From the NCBI GenBank assembly GCA_002399345.1, contig DHDL01000015.1:1-37458 (forward strand): a stretch of DNA of 37,458 nucleotides, written 5' to 3'. Below the pieces are notes generated by a model that did not search any database, was not told where the DNA came from, and saw only the letters and a program-made list of their open reading frames with translations. The position numbers and the translations under genes were made by a program. This DNA is from Thermoanaerobacterales bacterium UBA4877. Lineage in GTDB: Bacteria; Bacillota; Thermoanaerobacteria; Thermoanaerobacterales; UBA4877. Position 1 is the first letter of the stretch, and the number at the start of each line of letters is the position of its first letter. Shown one piece after another: positions 1 to 9,019 of the stretch.

Positions 1-21
1 ATCATCTATCATCTATCATCT
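1..21. repeat. 7-bp tandem repeat, three copies
   Basis: ATCATCT is repeated three times in direct tandem at the window edge, immediately downstream (minus sense) of the first M42 gene's TAG stop, which overlaps its end. The array may extend beyond the window. It has no evident function; slippage-generated microsatellite is the simplest reading. Confidence 0.7.
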
Positions 22-1012
22 ATATTCTTATCCCGTCATTTAAAAGACCGGTAAGCAGCTTCACGCCGCCCTCCATATCGGATATATCCACCATTTCACT
101 GTCAGAGTGCATATACCTGCATGGTATGGAGAGACATCCCGACGGCACCCCGCTCTTGCTTAGGGCAACAGCACCCGTATCCGTGCCGCCTGCTTTTAAT
201 ACCTCCATCTGATAAGGCACACCCAGCTTCTCTGCTTCATCTATCATGATATTTTTAATGGCAGGATGAACCATAACCGACTGATCAAATACCTTTATGG
301 CAGGACCCTCTCCCAGCTTCACCGACATCGGCTGGGACTTGGGGGTATCCCCCGTATCCGTTACGTCCACCGCTATGCAGGCAGAGGGCTCGATGGCAAA
401 TGCAGCGGTGCTAGCTCCGCGGCTGCCCAGTTCCTCCTGAACCGTGAACACAAAATATATCTCATGAGGAGAGTCCTTAAGGTTCTTGATAGTTTCTATG
501 AGTACGGCGCATGAGGACCTGTTGTCCAGGGCGCAGGATGTCACGCGATCGCCGTTTCCACCGAAGGTTGTATAGTATACCGCAGCATCACCCTCCTGTA
601 CCTTGGTCAAGGCATCCTCCCTGTCCTTCGCGCCGATATCAATATACATATTGTTTACGGTAACATCCTTGATCTCCTTGATCTCATTTTCATAGCTCAC
701 CACGCCTACTATGCCATTACCGAAGATCACCTTCCTATCTATCAAATCCGTTACGTCAAAACCGCCGGCCGGAGCAAACCTCAGAAAGCCTGTATCATCT
801 ATGTAGGTCACGACCAGGCCTATCTGGTCCATGTGTGCGGCAATCATCACCTTGCTGCCGCTTCCTTTTTTCACCGCTATGAGGTTCCCCAGGGAATCGG
901 TTTTTATCTCGTCAACGCAGCCCTCTATCTCCTTCTTTATGATCTCTCTTACAGTTTCCTCGTTTCCCGACGGCCCGTATGCCGAGGTCAGCTTTTTCAA
1001 AAGTTGCTTCAT
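20..1012 (-). CDS. M42 family metallo-aminopeptidase (copy 3 of 3)
   Basis: Cytosolic di-metal aminopeptidase of the M42 (glutamyl aminopeptidase/TET/FrvX-like) family, which trims amino acids from peptide N-termini. At 330 residues it is slightly short for the family but complete. Metal ligands and catalytic residues are visible: AAHMD (His60, Asp62), LDNR (Asp163), QEE (catalytic Glu193, Glu194), AVDVTD (Asp216) and YMHSD (His302). The usual LDDR motif reads LDNR here, but the first Asp, which bridges the metals, is kept. The ATG overlaps the previous gene's TGA as ATGA, with AAGGAG ten bases upstream, so translation is probably coupled. It is the last of three tandem paralogues. Family is certain; substrate preference cannot be read from sequence. 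Confidence 0.93.
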   Translation of the reverse strand: MKQLLKKLTSAYGPSGNEETVREIIKKEIEGCVDEIKTDSLGNLIAVKKGSGSKVMIAAHMDQIGLVVTYIDDTGFLRFAPAGGFDVTDLIDRKVIFGNGIVGVVSYENEIKEIKDVTVNNMYIDIGAKDREDALTKVQEGDAAVYYTTFGGNGDRVTSCALDNRSSCAVLIETIKNLKDSPHEIYFVFTVQEELGSRGASTAAFAIEPSACIAVDVTDTGDTPKSQPMSVKLGEGPAIKVFDQSVMVHPAIKNIMIDEAEKLGVPYQMEVLKAGGTDTGAVALSKSGVPSGCLSIPCRYMHSDSEMVDISDMEGGVKLLTGLLNDGIRI

Positions 1013-2028
1013 TTACAGCACGCTCCTTTTTTTAAAAATTCCTTTATCAGGCTTACAGTGTTCTCAAAATCGGTCACGTCCATTATGGCCGCCGGGGAGT
1101 GAATATACCTTACCGGCACCGAAACAACCCCCGTCTTTACACCCTCATGGGTACGTTGAATCATGCCGGCGTCGTTGCCGCCCGTCATCGTCCTCTTCAT
1201 CTGATATGGTATGCCGGCATCCTCCGCCGCGTCTATAAGACCATTCACTATATCCTTGGAAGAGTATGAGCTCCTGTCTATAATCGAAATGGCAGGACCG
1301 CAACCCATGACCGTGGAATACATGTGCTCATCCGCGCCTGGAACATCCGAGCATGTGGTACCCTCCAAGGCCAGGCCGATGTCGGGGTTTATCCTGTATG
1401 CAGCTATTCCCGCCCCCCTGAGGCCGGCCTCCTCCTGTACGGCAAAATTCACATATAAATCATCTGGGTAATTATCCTTAAGCACCTCTATCAAAACAGC
1501 ACAGCCCGCCCTGTCATCCAGAGCCTTGGCCTTAATCCTGCCGCTGCCAATATCCTCGCACTCCGTCGTGAATGTAGCATAGTCGCCCAGACTCACCAGG
1601 CCCTCTGCCTCCTCTTTAGACCTTGCACCTATATCTATATACATATCGTCCGCCTTCACCACGCGATTACGCTCATCTCTTTTCTGCAGGTGTATGGCCT
1701 TTATGCCCAGCACTCCGGGCACCCTGCCTGCAATCATCACTCTCTTGGATAAAAGAACCCGCTGATCTATACCTATAACACCGAATTTGAGCATGCCGTC
1801 ATCACAGATATGGGTTATGATAAGCCCTACCTCATCCATATGAGCATCAAGCATTACCTTTTTAGGATTTTCAGCGCTGCCCTTTTTCACTGCTATGAGG
1901 TTTCCCATGCTGTCTGTTATCATTTTATCCACATAAGGGGATATCTCCTTCTTTATAAACTCCCTTACCCGGCCCTCGTCACCGGATACGCCGTCGGTCT
2001 CCGTAAGACTCTTTAATAATTGAAGCAT
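1009..2028 (-). CDS. M42 family metallo-aminopeptidase (copy 2 of 3)
   Basis: Second of three adjacent M42 paralogues, 339 residues. Family motifs appear in order: DAHMDEVG (first His/Asp pair), LDDRAGC (bridging Asp), QEEAGLRGA (catalytic Glu-Glu), ALEGTT, and RYIHSP (last His). The fourth ligand position carries Glu (ALEG) where the two neighbours have Asp (VDVT); both occur in M42 enzymes. It starts at ATG with AAGGAGG seven bases upstream, overlaps the 3' end of the preceding paralogue by 16 bases and shares ATGA with the following one, so the three are a single transcriptional unit. Such enzymes often form tetrahedral dodecamers; whether the three paralogues co-assemble cannot be judged. 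Substrate is unknown. Confidence 0.93.
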   Translation of the reverse strand: MLQLLKSLTETDGVSGDEGRVREFIKKEISPYVDKMITDSMGNLIAVKKGSAENPKKVMLDAHMDEVGLIITHICDDGMLKFGVIGIDQRVLLSKRVMIAGRVPGVLGIKAIHLQKRDERNRVVKADDMYIDIGARSKEEAEGLVSLGDYATFTTECEDIGSGRIKAKALDDRAGCAVLIEVLKDNYPDDLYVNFAVQEEAGLRGAGIAAYRINPDIGLALEGTTCSDVPGADEHMYSTVMGCGPAISIIDRSSYSSKDIVNGLIDAAEDAGIPYQMKRTMTGGNDAGMIQRTHEGVKTGVVSVPVRYIHSPAAIMDVTDFENTVSLIKEFLKKGACCK

Positions 2029-3056
2029 TCGTCCGCCTCCTTCAGTGAAGAAATAAACAGAGCTATCAGCCTGCCCGCATTCTTTATATCATTTAAATCC
2101 ATCGTCTCAACAGTGGTATGCATGTATCTCAAGGGAACCGACACAAGCACCGTCGGTACACCGCTCCTCGTAACCTGCATAACCCAGGCATCCGTCCCGC
2201 TGTGGCCGGGTATAACCTCCGGCTGGTAGGCTATACCGTACTCTTTTGCCATATCCATCATCCTGTGTGTAAGCTTGGGGTGCATATTCGGGCCCATGCC
2301 CACAGCCGGACCCTTGCCCAGTATACATGTCTGCTCCTTGGGAGCATCGGGGGTATCCCCGTGAGTGACGTCGATGGCGATGCCTACATCCGGTAGATTG
2401 TCATATGTACTTATCTGCGCGCCGCGGCTTCCCAGCTCCTCCTGTGTGGTAGCCACAAATCGAACCTCCGCCCCGTAGTTTAAATGATCCAGTTCCTTCA
2501 TGGCCTGCACCATAACGGCAACGCCCGCCCTGTCGTCTAAAGACTTGCCTGTTATGCGGTTCCCGTTCATATGAATGACTGGGCTTTTAAAAGTAATGGT
2601 ATCCCCCACCCTCACAAACTTCTTTACGTCATCACAATCCATAGCGAGATCAATGGCCAGGTCTTTTATATCCACAGCCTTGTTCGCTTCGCCCGGCTTT
2701 TGCAAATGAGGCGGCTTGGCTCCTATCAAGCCCAGAAGCTCTTTTCGGCCGTGTACCCTGACCTCCTGTCCGGGCAGTATCCTCTGGTCCAGTCCTATAC
2801 CTTCGAAACTTAGGAATCCCTTATCATCTATACCGGTTACGAGCATACCCACCTCGTCCATGTGAGCAGCCAGCATCACCCGCGGGTTCCTGCCCCCACC
2901 CATGGACTTTTTGCCCGTGACATTATAGAAGCTGTCAACGGTAACCTCATCACAGTATTCCTTAAAAATATCCGCCACCACATCGGACACGTTCTTCTCG
3001 TATCCTGAAATACCGGATAGGTTATTTACCCGCGACAAAAAATCAAATATATCCAT
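2013..3056 (-). CDS. M42 family metallo-aminopeptidase (copy 1 of 3)
   Basis: First gene of the M42 trio. Motifs: AAHMDEVGM, LDDRAGV, TQEELGSRGA, IDVTHGDTPD and RYMHTTVE, giving a full set of two-metal ligands and the catalytic glutamate. An in-frame ATG exists 18 bases upstream (3074), but AAAGGAG lies seven bases before the ATG at 3056, which is therefore preferred, giving 347 residues. An extended -10 element (TGATATAAT) sits about 30 bases upstream. The three copies differ enough in sequence to suggest an old duplication with divided substrate range rather than a recent amplification. Confidence 0.92.
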   Translation of the reverse strand: MDIFDFLSRVNNLSGISGYEKNVSDVVADIFKEYCDEVTVDSFYNVTGKKSMGGGRNPRVMLAAHMDEVGMLVTGIDDKGFLSFEGIGLDQRILPGQEVRVHGRKELLGLIGAKPPHLQKPGEANKAVDIKDLAIDLAMDCDDVKKFVRVGDTITFKSPVIHMNGNRITGKSLDDRAGVAVMVQAMKELDHLNYGAEVRFVATTQEELGSRGAQISTYDNLPDVGIAIDVTHGDTPDAPKEQTCILGKGPAVGMGPNMHPKLTHRMMDMAKEYGIAYQPEVIPGHSGTDAWVMQVTRSGVPTVLVSVPLRYMHTTVETMDLNDIKNAGRLIALFISSLKEADECFNY

Positions 3057-3085
3057 TCGTAAACTCCTTTCCATCTTATAGCAGT

Positions 3086-3094
3086 ATTATATCA
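3086..3094 (-). promoter_or_regulatory. Extended -10 promoter of the M42 operon
   Basis: On the minus strand this reads TGATATAAT: a perfect TATAAT preceded by the extended -10 dinucleotide TG at the right spacing. No good -35 hexamer lies 16-18 bases upstream, as is common for extended -10 promoters. It drives the three M42 genes. Confidence 0.6.
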
Positions 3095-3147
3095 TAACAT
3101 CTCACCTCAAGGAGGCGGCATTTCTGTGCTGAGCAAAAAAGATGTGC

Positions 3148-3183
3148 AAAAAAATTAGAGAGGTCAGAAAAGCCCCCTCTAAT
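3148..3183 (-). terminator. Terminator after the aldo/keto reductase
   Basis: On the minus strand, ATTAGAG pairs with CTCTAAT (further G-C pairs inside the stem), followed by a run of T residues. It lies about 10 bases past the aldo/keto reductase stop and separates that unit from the M42 operon. Confidence 0.75.
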
Positions 3184-3193
3184 ATATCAACAA

Positions 3194-4063
3194 TCATTCC
3201 ATACCCAACGGTGTTTTTTCCGTTGGAGGCAAAAACGTTTTGTCGATTTTCCTCCAGTCTTCATCAGCAATGGAAATGTGAAGTACTTCCGCGTTCTTCC
3301 GAACATGAGCAGGCGAGCCTGCCTTGGGAATGGCAACCATGTTGTCCTGCCGAAGGACAAAAGCAAGCAAAAGCTGCATTACGCTGATCCTGTACTTTTC
3401 CGCAATTTCCACAAGAACCGGGTCCCGCCGCAGATCACGTTGTGATCTCTTAAGAGTGCCGGCCTGCGCCAGCGGACAATAGGCCATGGCTACAACATTA
3501 TGAGACTTAAGATACGGGATCAAATCATATTCGATTCCCCTTGATCCCAGATTATAAAGGACCTGGTCCACTGCACAGTTTTTGCCGTCCGGTATACTTA
3601 AGAGTTCCTCCATATCGGATGTATCGAAGTTTGAAACGCCCCAGCGGCGGATTTTACCTGATTTGACCAGCCTCTCCATGCATTCCACTGTCTCCTGCAG
3701 AGGTATGCTGCCCCGCCAGTGCAGCAGATAAAGATCAAGGTAATCAGTATTCAGACGCTTTAGCGTCGCGTCGCAGCTTGCGAAAATGTTGCTTTTACCG
3801 GCATGATGCGGATAGACCTTAGATAAGAGTAAATATTCCTCTCTCTTTCTGCCTCTCAACGCCTTCCCGATCAGCTCTTCTGATTTTCCATCACCATACA
3901 TTTCCGCCGTATCGATCAGATTCAAACCCAGGTCCAGGCCTAACCTAAGTGCGTCCATTTCATTTTCGGCCTTCTTCAGATCCTCCCCAATATGCCAGCC
4001 TCCCTGCCCAAGGACAGGGAAAGATAATCCGTTTGCTGAAACGGTTGGAATTGGTTTGTCCAT
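3194..4063 (-). CDS. Aldo/keto reductase
   Basis: NAD(P)H-dependent oxidoreductase with a TIM-barrel fold, 289 residues, reducing aldehydes or ketones of unknown identity. The catalytic tetrad is present: Asp51 and Tyr56 (LIDTAEMYGDG), Lys82 (LLLSKVYP) and His115 (LYLLHWRG). The cofactor-binding end is recognisable in IPKAGSPAHVRKNAE near the C-terminus. It starts at ATG with AAAGGAGAGG upstream. It follows the aldolase gene after 69 bases, with a small inverted repeat in the gap, and ends at its own terminator. Most similar in feel to the YeaE/2,5-diketogluconate reductase-like group; the substrate is not predictable. Confidence 0.9.
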   Translation of the reverse strand: MDKPIPTVSANGLSFPVLGQGGWHIGEDLKKAENEMDALRLGLDLGLNLIDTAEMYGDGKSEELIGKALRGRKREEYLLLSKVYPHHAGKSNIFASCDATLKRLNTDYLDLYLLHWRGSIPLQETVECMERLVKSGKIRRWGVSNFDTSDMEELLSIPDGKNCAVDQVLYNLGSRGIEYDLIPYLKSHNVVAMAYCPLAQAGTLKRSQRDLRRDPVLVEIAEKYRISVMQLLLAFVLRQDNMVAIPKAGSPAHVRKNAEVLHISIADEDWRKIDKTFLPPTEKTPLGME

Positions 4064-4076
4064 TCTTTACCTCTCC

Positions 4077-4090
4077 TTTACGTGCGTAAA
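4077..4090. promoter_or_regulatory. Short inverted repeat before the aldo/keto reductase
   Basis: TTTACG and CGTAAA flank a two-base centre, directly upstream of the aldo/keto reductase ribosome binding site. Size and symmetry would suit a repressor operator, but nothing ties it to a particular regulator. Chance occurrence is possible. Confidence 0.3.
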
Positions 4091-4132
4091 AACACAAAAA
4101 TCATATAACGCTGCACATACGGTAAACAGAAA

Positions 4133-5020
4133 TTATGTTAATGACGCCTCATAAATAGAATTAATCGATTTTAAAAGTATGGCATTGAATTCTTCATCCG
4201 ACTGCTGTACATTAAGTCCCTGGGATAATGCCCGGGAAAAGCTTGCTATCAACCCGTGGTTACGCGAGAGCTTTTCATTGGCCGCACTCTGAGTATATCC
4301 GCCTGATAAAGCCACAACCCTTACTACATGCTTATCGCTTATCAGGTCGCTGTAGAAGTTATCCACCGTCGGTATGGATAGCTTAAGCATGACTTTTTCA
4401 TCCGCTCCGAGTTTGTATAATTGCTTTAAGATCTCATCCTTGAGTATTTTCTCGGACTCCGCCTTATCCTCGCTGTGAATATCGACCTCCGGTTCAATAA
4501 TGGGGAGCAGTCCGGCATCTATAATTTGCTTGCCTAACTCAAACTGCTGAGCGGCTATTTCTTTAATTCCCTCGGGGTCGGCCTGCTTTATGACGGAACG
4601 CATTTTAGTTCCGAAAATATTTCTCTTAACTGCTCTCTTGAGAAGATCATCCAGGCTGGGAATGGGCTTCATGAGCTGTACACCGGCTGTGAGATTAGCC
4701 AGGCCTTTATCAACCTTCAAGAAAGGAACAATTCCCTTCTTATTCCAAAGATAATCAGCTGTAAGCTCACCATCTACCGTGCGCTCCATGGTATTCTCAA
4801 ATAAAATGGCACCCAAAATATGCTCCGAGGTGAATGAAGGGCTTTTTATGATGCGCGTTCTCATCTCATGCACTAAATTAAACATTTCTTCATCATTTTT
4901 ATATTCATTTTCCTTAATTCCATATATCGCCAGCGCTTTGGGGGTGCTCCCGCCGCTCTGGTCCAATGCCGCAATAAATCCGCTGCCGTTTTTGATACGA
5001 TCAAGCTGAGTGCTGTTCAT
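4133..5020 (-). CDS. fda: Fructose-bisphosphate aldolase, class I
   Basis: Metal-independent aldolase that cleaves fructose 1,6-bisphosphate to dihydroxyacetone phosphate and glyceraldehyde 3-phosphate through a Schiff base. It belongs to the roughly 295-residue bacterial class I group typified by Staphylococcus Fda. Seen: [13 protein letters not shown] near the N-terminus, [13 protein letters not shown] (residues about 175-186), and MLKLSIPT with Lys213 as the likely Schiff-base lysine. An ATG 36 bases upstream is open in frame, but GGAGATGG just before the ATG at 5020 marks that as the start, giving 295 residues. The aldo/keto reductase follows and may be co-transcribed. Confidence 0.93.
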   Translation of the reverse strand: MNSTQLDRIKNGSGFIAALDQSGGSTPKALAIYGIKENEYKNDEEMFNLVHEMRTRIIKSPSFTSEHILGAILFENTMERTVDGELTADYLWNKKGIVPFLKVDKGLANLTAGVQLMKPIPSLDDLLKRAVKRNIFGTKMRSVIKQADPEGIKEIAAQQFELGKQIIDAGLLPIIEPEVDIHSEDKAESEKILKDEILKQLYKLGADEKVMLKLSIPTVDNFYSDLISDKHVVRVVALSGGYTQSAANEKLSRNHGLIASFSRALSQGLNVQQSDEEFNAILLKSINSIYEASLT

Positions 5021-5165
5021 TAAACCATCTCCATAATTAAAATAAATAAATAGCAATCTTAGCTATATTTTAACACATTTGCAAAACCAAATACATTCTA
5101 TTACTTTCTTATCCTTTGAATAAAAATCGGGATATGGAAAAAAATAATACCGGAGGTGTATATAT

Positions 5166-5360
5166 ATGCCTGATGTCAATTCACTAAATGTAGTAATAGG
5201 CAATCTAAAAAAAGCACAATGCGATCTGGAGAATTTCTCAAAGGAGACTGATGAGAACAGCCTCCAAAAGACCTACAGCACATATGCAAATCAGCTGGAC
5301 ACCATGCTTAAAGGTCTTCAGGGCAAGGTAGATGAAGGAAAGTACGGCATAGACAAGTAA
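5166..5360 (+). CDS. DUF1657 domain small protein
   Basis: A 64-residue, soluble, mostly helical and charged protein. The pattern VVIGNLKKAQCDLENFS and LQKTYSTYANQLDTMLKGL matches DUF1657 as I know it. Members are common in endospore-forming Firmicutes, often near spoVA genes, and have no established biochemical role. It starts at ATG with GGAGG nine bases upstream. It stands alone on the plus strand between two minus-strand units and ends at a shared bidirectional terminator. No spoVA gene is in this window, so a sporulation role is inference only. Confidence 0.8.
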   Translation: MPDVNSLNVVIGNLKKAQCDLENFSKETDENSLQKTYSTYANQLDTMLKGLQGKVDEGKYGIDK

Positions 5361-5362
5361 TA

Positions 5363-5398
5363 AAAAAACTGCAGAGGGAATGGCCTCTGCAGTTTTTT
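5363..5398. terminator. Bidirectional terminator (DUF1657 / ABC exporter)
   Basis: ACTGCAGAGG pairs perfectly with CCTCTGCAGT over a six-base loop. It is flanked by an A-run on the left and a T-run on the right, so it can stop transcription from the plus-strand DUF1657 gene and from the minus-strand ABC operon. Confidence 0.9.
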
Positions 5399-5409
5399 AT
5401 CCTATATTC

Positions 5410-7287
5410 TTACCCCGAATATGCACCCAAAAACTGGCTCTTATAAAGATCGGCGTAGAAACCGCCTTTATCAATCAACTCTTTATGAGTACCCTGTTCT
5501 ATTATACTGCCATGATTCATAACGAGTATGTCGTCGGCATTTCTTATGGTAGACAGACGGTGGGCAATAACAAAACTGGTCCGGTCCTTCATAAGCCTTT
5601 TCATGGCGTTCTGTATATATAGCTCGGTGAGGGTATCGACATTGCTTGTAGCTTCATCCAGTATCATTATATCCGGGTCTGCCAGCATTGTCCGTGCAAT
5701 GGTCAGAAGCTGCTTTTCGCCCTGGGATATGTTGGAGGCATCTTCATTTAAAACAGTGTCATAGCCCCTGGGGAGCGCCTTAATAAAGTTATCGGCATGG
5801 GCCGCCTTGGCTGCTCTTATTACCTCGTCATTCGTGGCATTTTGGTTGCCATAGGCTATGTTATCCCTGATCGTACCGTTAAATAGCCATGTGTCCTGAA
5901 GAACCATGCCAAAGATGCTCCGAAGGTTATCCCTCGTAAGGTCCTTGATATCTACATTATCCACCTTGATGCTGCCTGAATCTATTTCATAAAACCTCAT
6001 GAGGAGGTTTACTATGGTTGTCTTGCCGGCACCTGTCGGCCCCACAATAGCTATCATCTGGCCGGGCTTTACATCTATATTCAGATCATTAATTAAAGGT
6101 TCATCCTTTTTGTAACTGAAATTCACGTGCTCCAGCCTTACATATCCCTGCACGTCCTGGATATGTGGCGCATCCTCTTTGTCCGGTATCTCCTCTTTCT
6201 GGTCAAGTATCTCAAATACCCTCTCCGCTGATGCAATGGTGGACTGAATGACATTGGCTATGTTGGCAGTCTGTGTTATCGGCTGGGTAAACTGCCGCGA
6301 ATATTGCACAAAAGCCTGAACGTTACCTATAGTTAAGCGCCCGTGGGCAACCATAATACCCCCAACTACACTTACAAAAACATATCCCAGGTTACTGATG
6401 AAGTTCATTATCGGCATTATTATACCGGACATGAACTGCGCCTTCCAAGATGCCCCAAAGAGTTCATCATTTATCGATTTAAATTCATTTATGGAATCCT
6501 CTTCACGGCCGAATGCTTTTATGATATTATGGCCGCCGTACATCTCCTCCACATGGCCATTAAGGTTACCCAGCACCCTCTGTTGCGCCGCAAAATATTT
6601 CTGTGAGCGCGAGGCTATGGACTTTATCGCTATAAGGCTGAGCGGCAGGGTTATGACTGTAACCAGTGTAAGAAGCGGGCTTATGGTAAGCATCATAACC
6701 ACCACGCCTACAAGGGTGACAACAGCCGTAATGAGCTGCGTTATGCTTTGCTGAAGCGTACTGCTTATATTATCCACATCGTTGGTTACACGGCTGAGCA
6801 CCTCGCCATAAGGGTTAGCATCAAAAAACTTAAGCGGCAGCCTGGTGAGCTTATCCATGATATCTGCGCGCATTTCCCTTACTACGCCCTGTGCCACGCC
6901 GGCCATCATATAGTGTTGTATATAAGTAAATATGGCACTTACCACATACAAAGCCAACAGCACAAGGAGTATATGGCCTATATATGTGAAATCCACACTA
7001 GCGCCGGGTTTTTTATGAAGTATATCCATGGCGCCCTCAAACAACTTCGTTATGGCCAGGCCGTTTATTCTCGGTCCGAGTATGTTAAAAACAGTGCCGA
7101 GAGCCGCCATAATAAATACTATTATGATTGTAGTCATATACGGCTTTACATATTTCATCAATCTTTTCAGGCTGCCTGAAAAATTCTTGGCCTTTTCACT
7201 GCCCCTGGCAACCGGAGGGCCGCCGCTTGTCGCTCCACGTCTGCCACCTCCGAGGGTGTAGTCGTCTCTTTCGTTGTCTTCGCTCAT
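5410..7287 (-). CDS. ABC exporter half-transporter, consensus-ATPase subunit
   Basis: Fused membrane-ATPase subunit, 625 residues, with six transmembrane segments between about residues 50 and 350 and an ATPase domain after about 385. It has Walker A GPTGAGKTT (about 413), a deviant signature SQGEK in place of SGGQ, Walker B IMILDEATS with the catalytic Glu, and a switch His (IAHRLST). The partner encoded just upstream has the opposite pattern, so the two form a heterodimer of the LmrCD/BmrCD/TM287-288 type with one active and one degenerate site. Its ATG overlaps the partner's TGA (ATGA), with GGAGGAG upstream. The gly/arg-rich N-terminal 35 residues are an unusual hydrophilic extension. Likely exports drugs or lipophilic compounds; the substrate is unknown. 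Confidence 0.92.
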   Translation of the reverse strand: MSEDNERDDYTLGGGRRGATSGGPPVARGSEKAKNFSGSLKRLMKYVKPYMTTIIIVFIMAALGTVFNILGPRINGLAITKLFEGAMDILHKKPGASVDFTYIGHILLVLLALYVVSAIFTYIQHYMMAGVAQGVVREMRADIMDKLTRLPLKFFDANPYGEVLSRVTNDVDNISSTLQQSITQLITAVVTLVGVVVMMLTISPLLTLVTVITLPLSLIAIKSIASRSQKYFAAQQRVLGNLNGHVEEMYGGHNIIKAFGREEDSINEFKSINDELFGASWKAQFMSGIIMPIMNFISNLGYVFVSVVGGIMVAHGRLTIGNVQAFVQYSRQFTQPITQTANIANVIQSTIASAERVFEILDQKEEIPDKEDAPHIQDVQGYVRLEHVNFSYKKDEPLINDLNIDVKPGQMIAIVGPTGAGKTTIVNLLMRFYEIDSGSIKVDNVDIKDLTRDNLRSIFGMVLQDTWLFNGTIRDNIAYGNQNATNDEVIRAAKAAHADNFIKALPRGYDTVLNEDASNISQGEKQLLTIARTMLADPDIMILDEATSNVDTLTELYIQNAMKRLMKDRTSFVIAHRLSTIRNADDILVMNHGSIIEQGTHKELIDKGGFYADLYKSQFLGAYSG

Positions 7288-9011
7288 GCTATCTCCTCCT
7301 CGGAAAGCTGTGACAGCACAATGTTTTTGTATGTCTCACAGTTTTTATAGAGTTCCTCATGTTTGCCAATGCCGGCTATACGGCCTTCATCCATCACTAT
7401 TATCTGATCCGCATTCATAACTGTGGCCACCCTTTGGGCCACAATTATCCTTGTGGAATTGCCCGTGTCCCTGCTCAAGGCCATTCTGAGGTTGGCATCC
7501 GTCTTAAAATCCAGTGCGGAAAAACTGTCGTCAAAAAGATATATACCGGGCCGGCGTACAATAGCCCTGGCTATACAAAGCCTCTGTTTCTGTCCTCCCG
7601 AGACATTCGCGCCGCCTTCCGAAAGCATCGTTTCATAGCCGTTTTTCATATTGTTTATGAATTCCGTAGCCTGCGCCGTCTCCGCAGCGCGGTGTATCTC
7701 ATCATCTGTTGCATTATCCTTGCCGTACCTGATGTTTTCAGAAATCGTACCGGTAAATAATACCGACTTCTGCGGCACATAACCTATCACGGAGCGCAGT
7801 AGCTCCTGGGGTATATCCCTTACATCGGTGCCGTCTATGGTTATGCTTCCTTTGGTTACGTCATAAAACCTCATTATCAGGTTTAAAAGCGTGGACTTGC
7901 CCGAGCCGGTGGCTCCTATTATTGCTGTCGTGCAGCCTGGCCTGGCCGTAAATGATATGCCTGTAACAGCAGGCTCTGCGGCATCAGGGTAATTAAAACT
8001 CACATCTTTAAACTCTATTGTTCCCTGTAAATCATCAGGTTTAGCGGGATTTTCACTATCAACTATCTCCGGCTCCATATTGAGTACCTCGTTTATCCTC
8101 TCTGCGGATGCCACAACACGCGGCATCATGATAAAGACTATGGACATCATCATGGTAGAGAACATAATTTCCATGGCATATTGTATGAATGCCGTGAGAT
8201 TTCCGACTGCCATCTGCGATGCATTTACCTTAAAGCTGCCCAGCCATACTATGGCAACAGCCGTTACATTGAATATAAGCATGATAAGGGGCATCAGGAC
8301 AGCCATCAGCCTGTTTACCTTAACAGCCACATCGGTAAGTTCAATATTGGCCATACTGAACCTCTTCTTCTCAAAATGTAAGCGGTTAAAGGCACGTATT
8401 ACCCTGGAACCGGTAAGATTCTCTCTCATTATCCTGTTTAACTTATCAATCTTTCTCTGCATCGTTCTGAAGAGCGGCAGTGAAAGATGTGATATGGTCA
8501 TAACCACAATAGCTATTGTCGGAATGACAATGGCAAATATATAAGACATGCTGGGCGCCGTCGTTATAGCCATTATTATTCCGCCTATAGCCATCATGGG
8601 GGCCATAACAACCATCCTGAAAAATATCATTGTAACCATCTGCAGCTGTGTTACATCATTGGTGGTCCTGGTTATCAGCGAAGCAGTCCCTATCTTGTCA
8701 AACTCATGCAGGGAGAAGCTCTCCACCTTTTCAAACATGGCCTCACGCAGTGATTTACCAAAACCCATGGCAGCCTTGGAAGAAAAAAAACTTGCCATAA
8801 CGGCAACAGCCACGGTACACAAAGATATAAGCAGCATCTTTACTCCAGTAGAAAGTATATAGCCCTTGTCACTGTTTACAATGCCGATATTTATAATGTT
8901 GGCAGACAACTTAGGCAGTATAAGCTGAGAAATTGACTGACCAAATATACATAAAAGCGCGGCTATTATATAAACCTTATATGGCTTTAAATTATTGAAA
9001 ATCTTTTTCAT
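7284..9011 (-). CDS. ABC exporter half-transporter, degenerate-ATPase subunit
   Basis: Membrane-ATPase half-transporter, 575 residues from the ATG at 9011. That ATG has GAGGTGAG about seven bases upstream; the GTG at 9023 would overlap this site and is less likely. Six transmembrane segments precede the ATPase domain. Walker A GATGSGKST lies near residue 363 and the signature is canonical (SGGQKQR). The catalytic Walker B Glu is replaced by Asp (LFDDSFSALD) and the switch His by Gln (VAQRVAT). These are the hallmarks of the degenerate subunit of heterodimeric exporters: its intact SGGQ completes the active site formed with the partner's Walker motifs. It follows the MarR gene by eight bases, so the regulator controls it in the same transcript. 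Confidence 0.92.
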   Translation of the reverse strand: MKKIFNNLKPYKVYIIAALLCIFGQSISQLILPKLSANIINIGIVNSDKGYILSTGVKMLLISLCTVAVAVMASFFSSKAAMGFGKSLREAMFEKVESFSLHEFDKIGTASLITRTTNDVTQLQMVTMIFFRMVVMAPMMAIGGIIMAITTAPSMSYIFAIVIPTIAIVVMTISHLSLPLFRTMQRKIDKLNRIMRENLTGSRVIRAFNRLHFEKKRFSMANIELTDVAVKVNRLMAVLMPLIMLIFNVTAVAIVWLGSFKVNASQMAVGNLTAFIQYAMEIMFSTMMMSIVFIMMPRVVASAERINEVLNMEPEIVDSENPAKPDDLQGTIEFKDVSFNYPDAAEPAVTGISFTARPGCTTAIIGATGSGKSTLLNLIMRFYDVTKGSITIDGTDVRDIPQELLRSVIGYVPQKSVLFTGTISENIRYGKDNATDDEIHRAAETAQATEFINNMKNGYETMLSEGGANVSGGQKQRLCIARAIVRRPGIYLFDDSFSALDFKTDANLRMALSRDTGNSTRIIVAQRVATVMNADQIIVMDEGRIAGIGKHEELYKNCETYKNIVLSQLSEEEIA

Positions 9012-9019
9012 TAAAAATC

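Noticed and set aside
1..21. Short direct repeats at the window edge as a CRISPR or attachment site
   Set aside because: The 7-base units are adjacent without spacers, so they are not CRISPR, and no integrase or tRNA is near.
5115..5141. Possible sporulation (sigma-G-like) promoter before the DUF1657 gene
   Set aside because: TGAATA and AATAATA are present, but the spacing is about 20 bases instead of the usual 17-18, so the match is not good enough to call.
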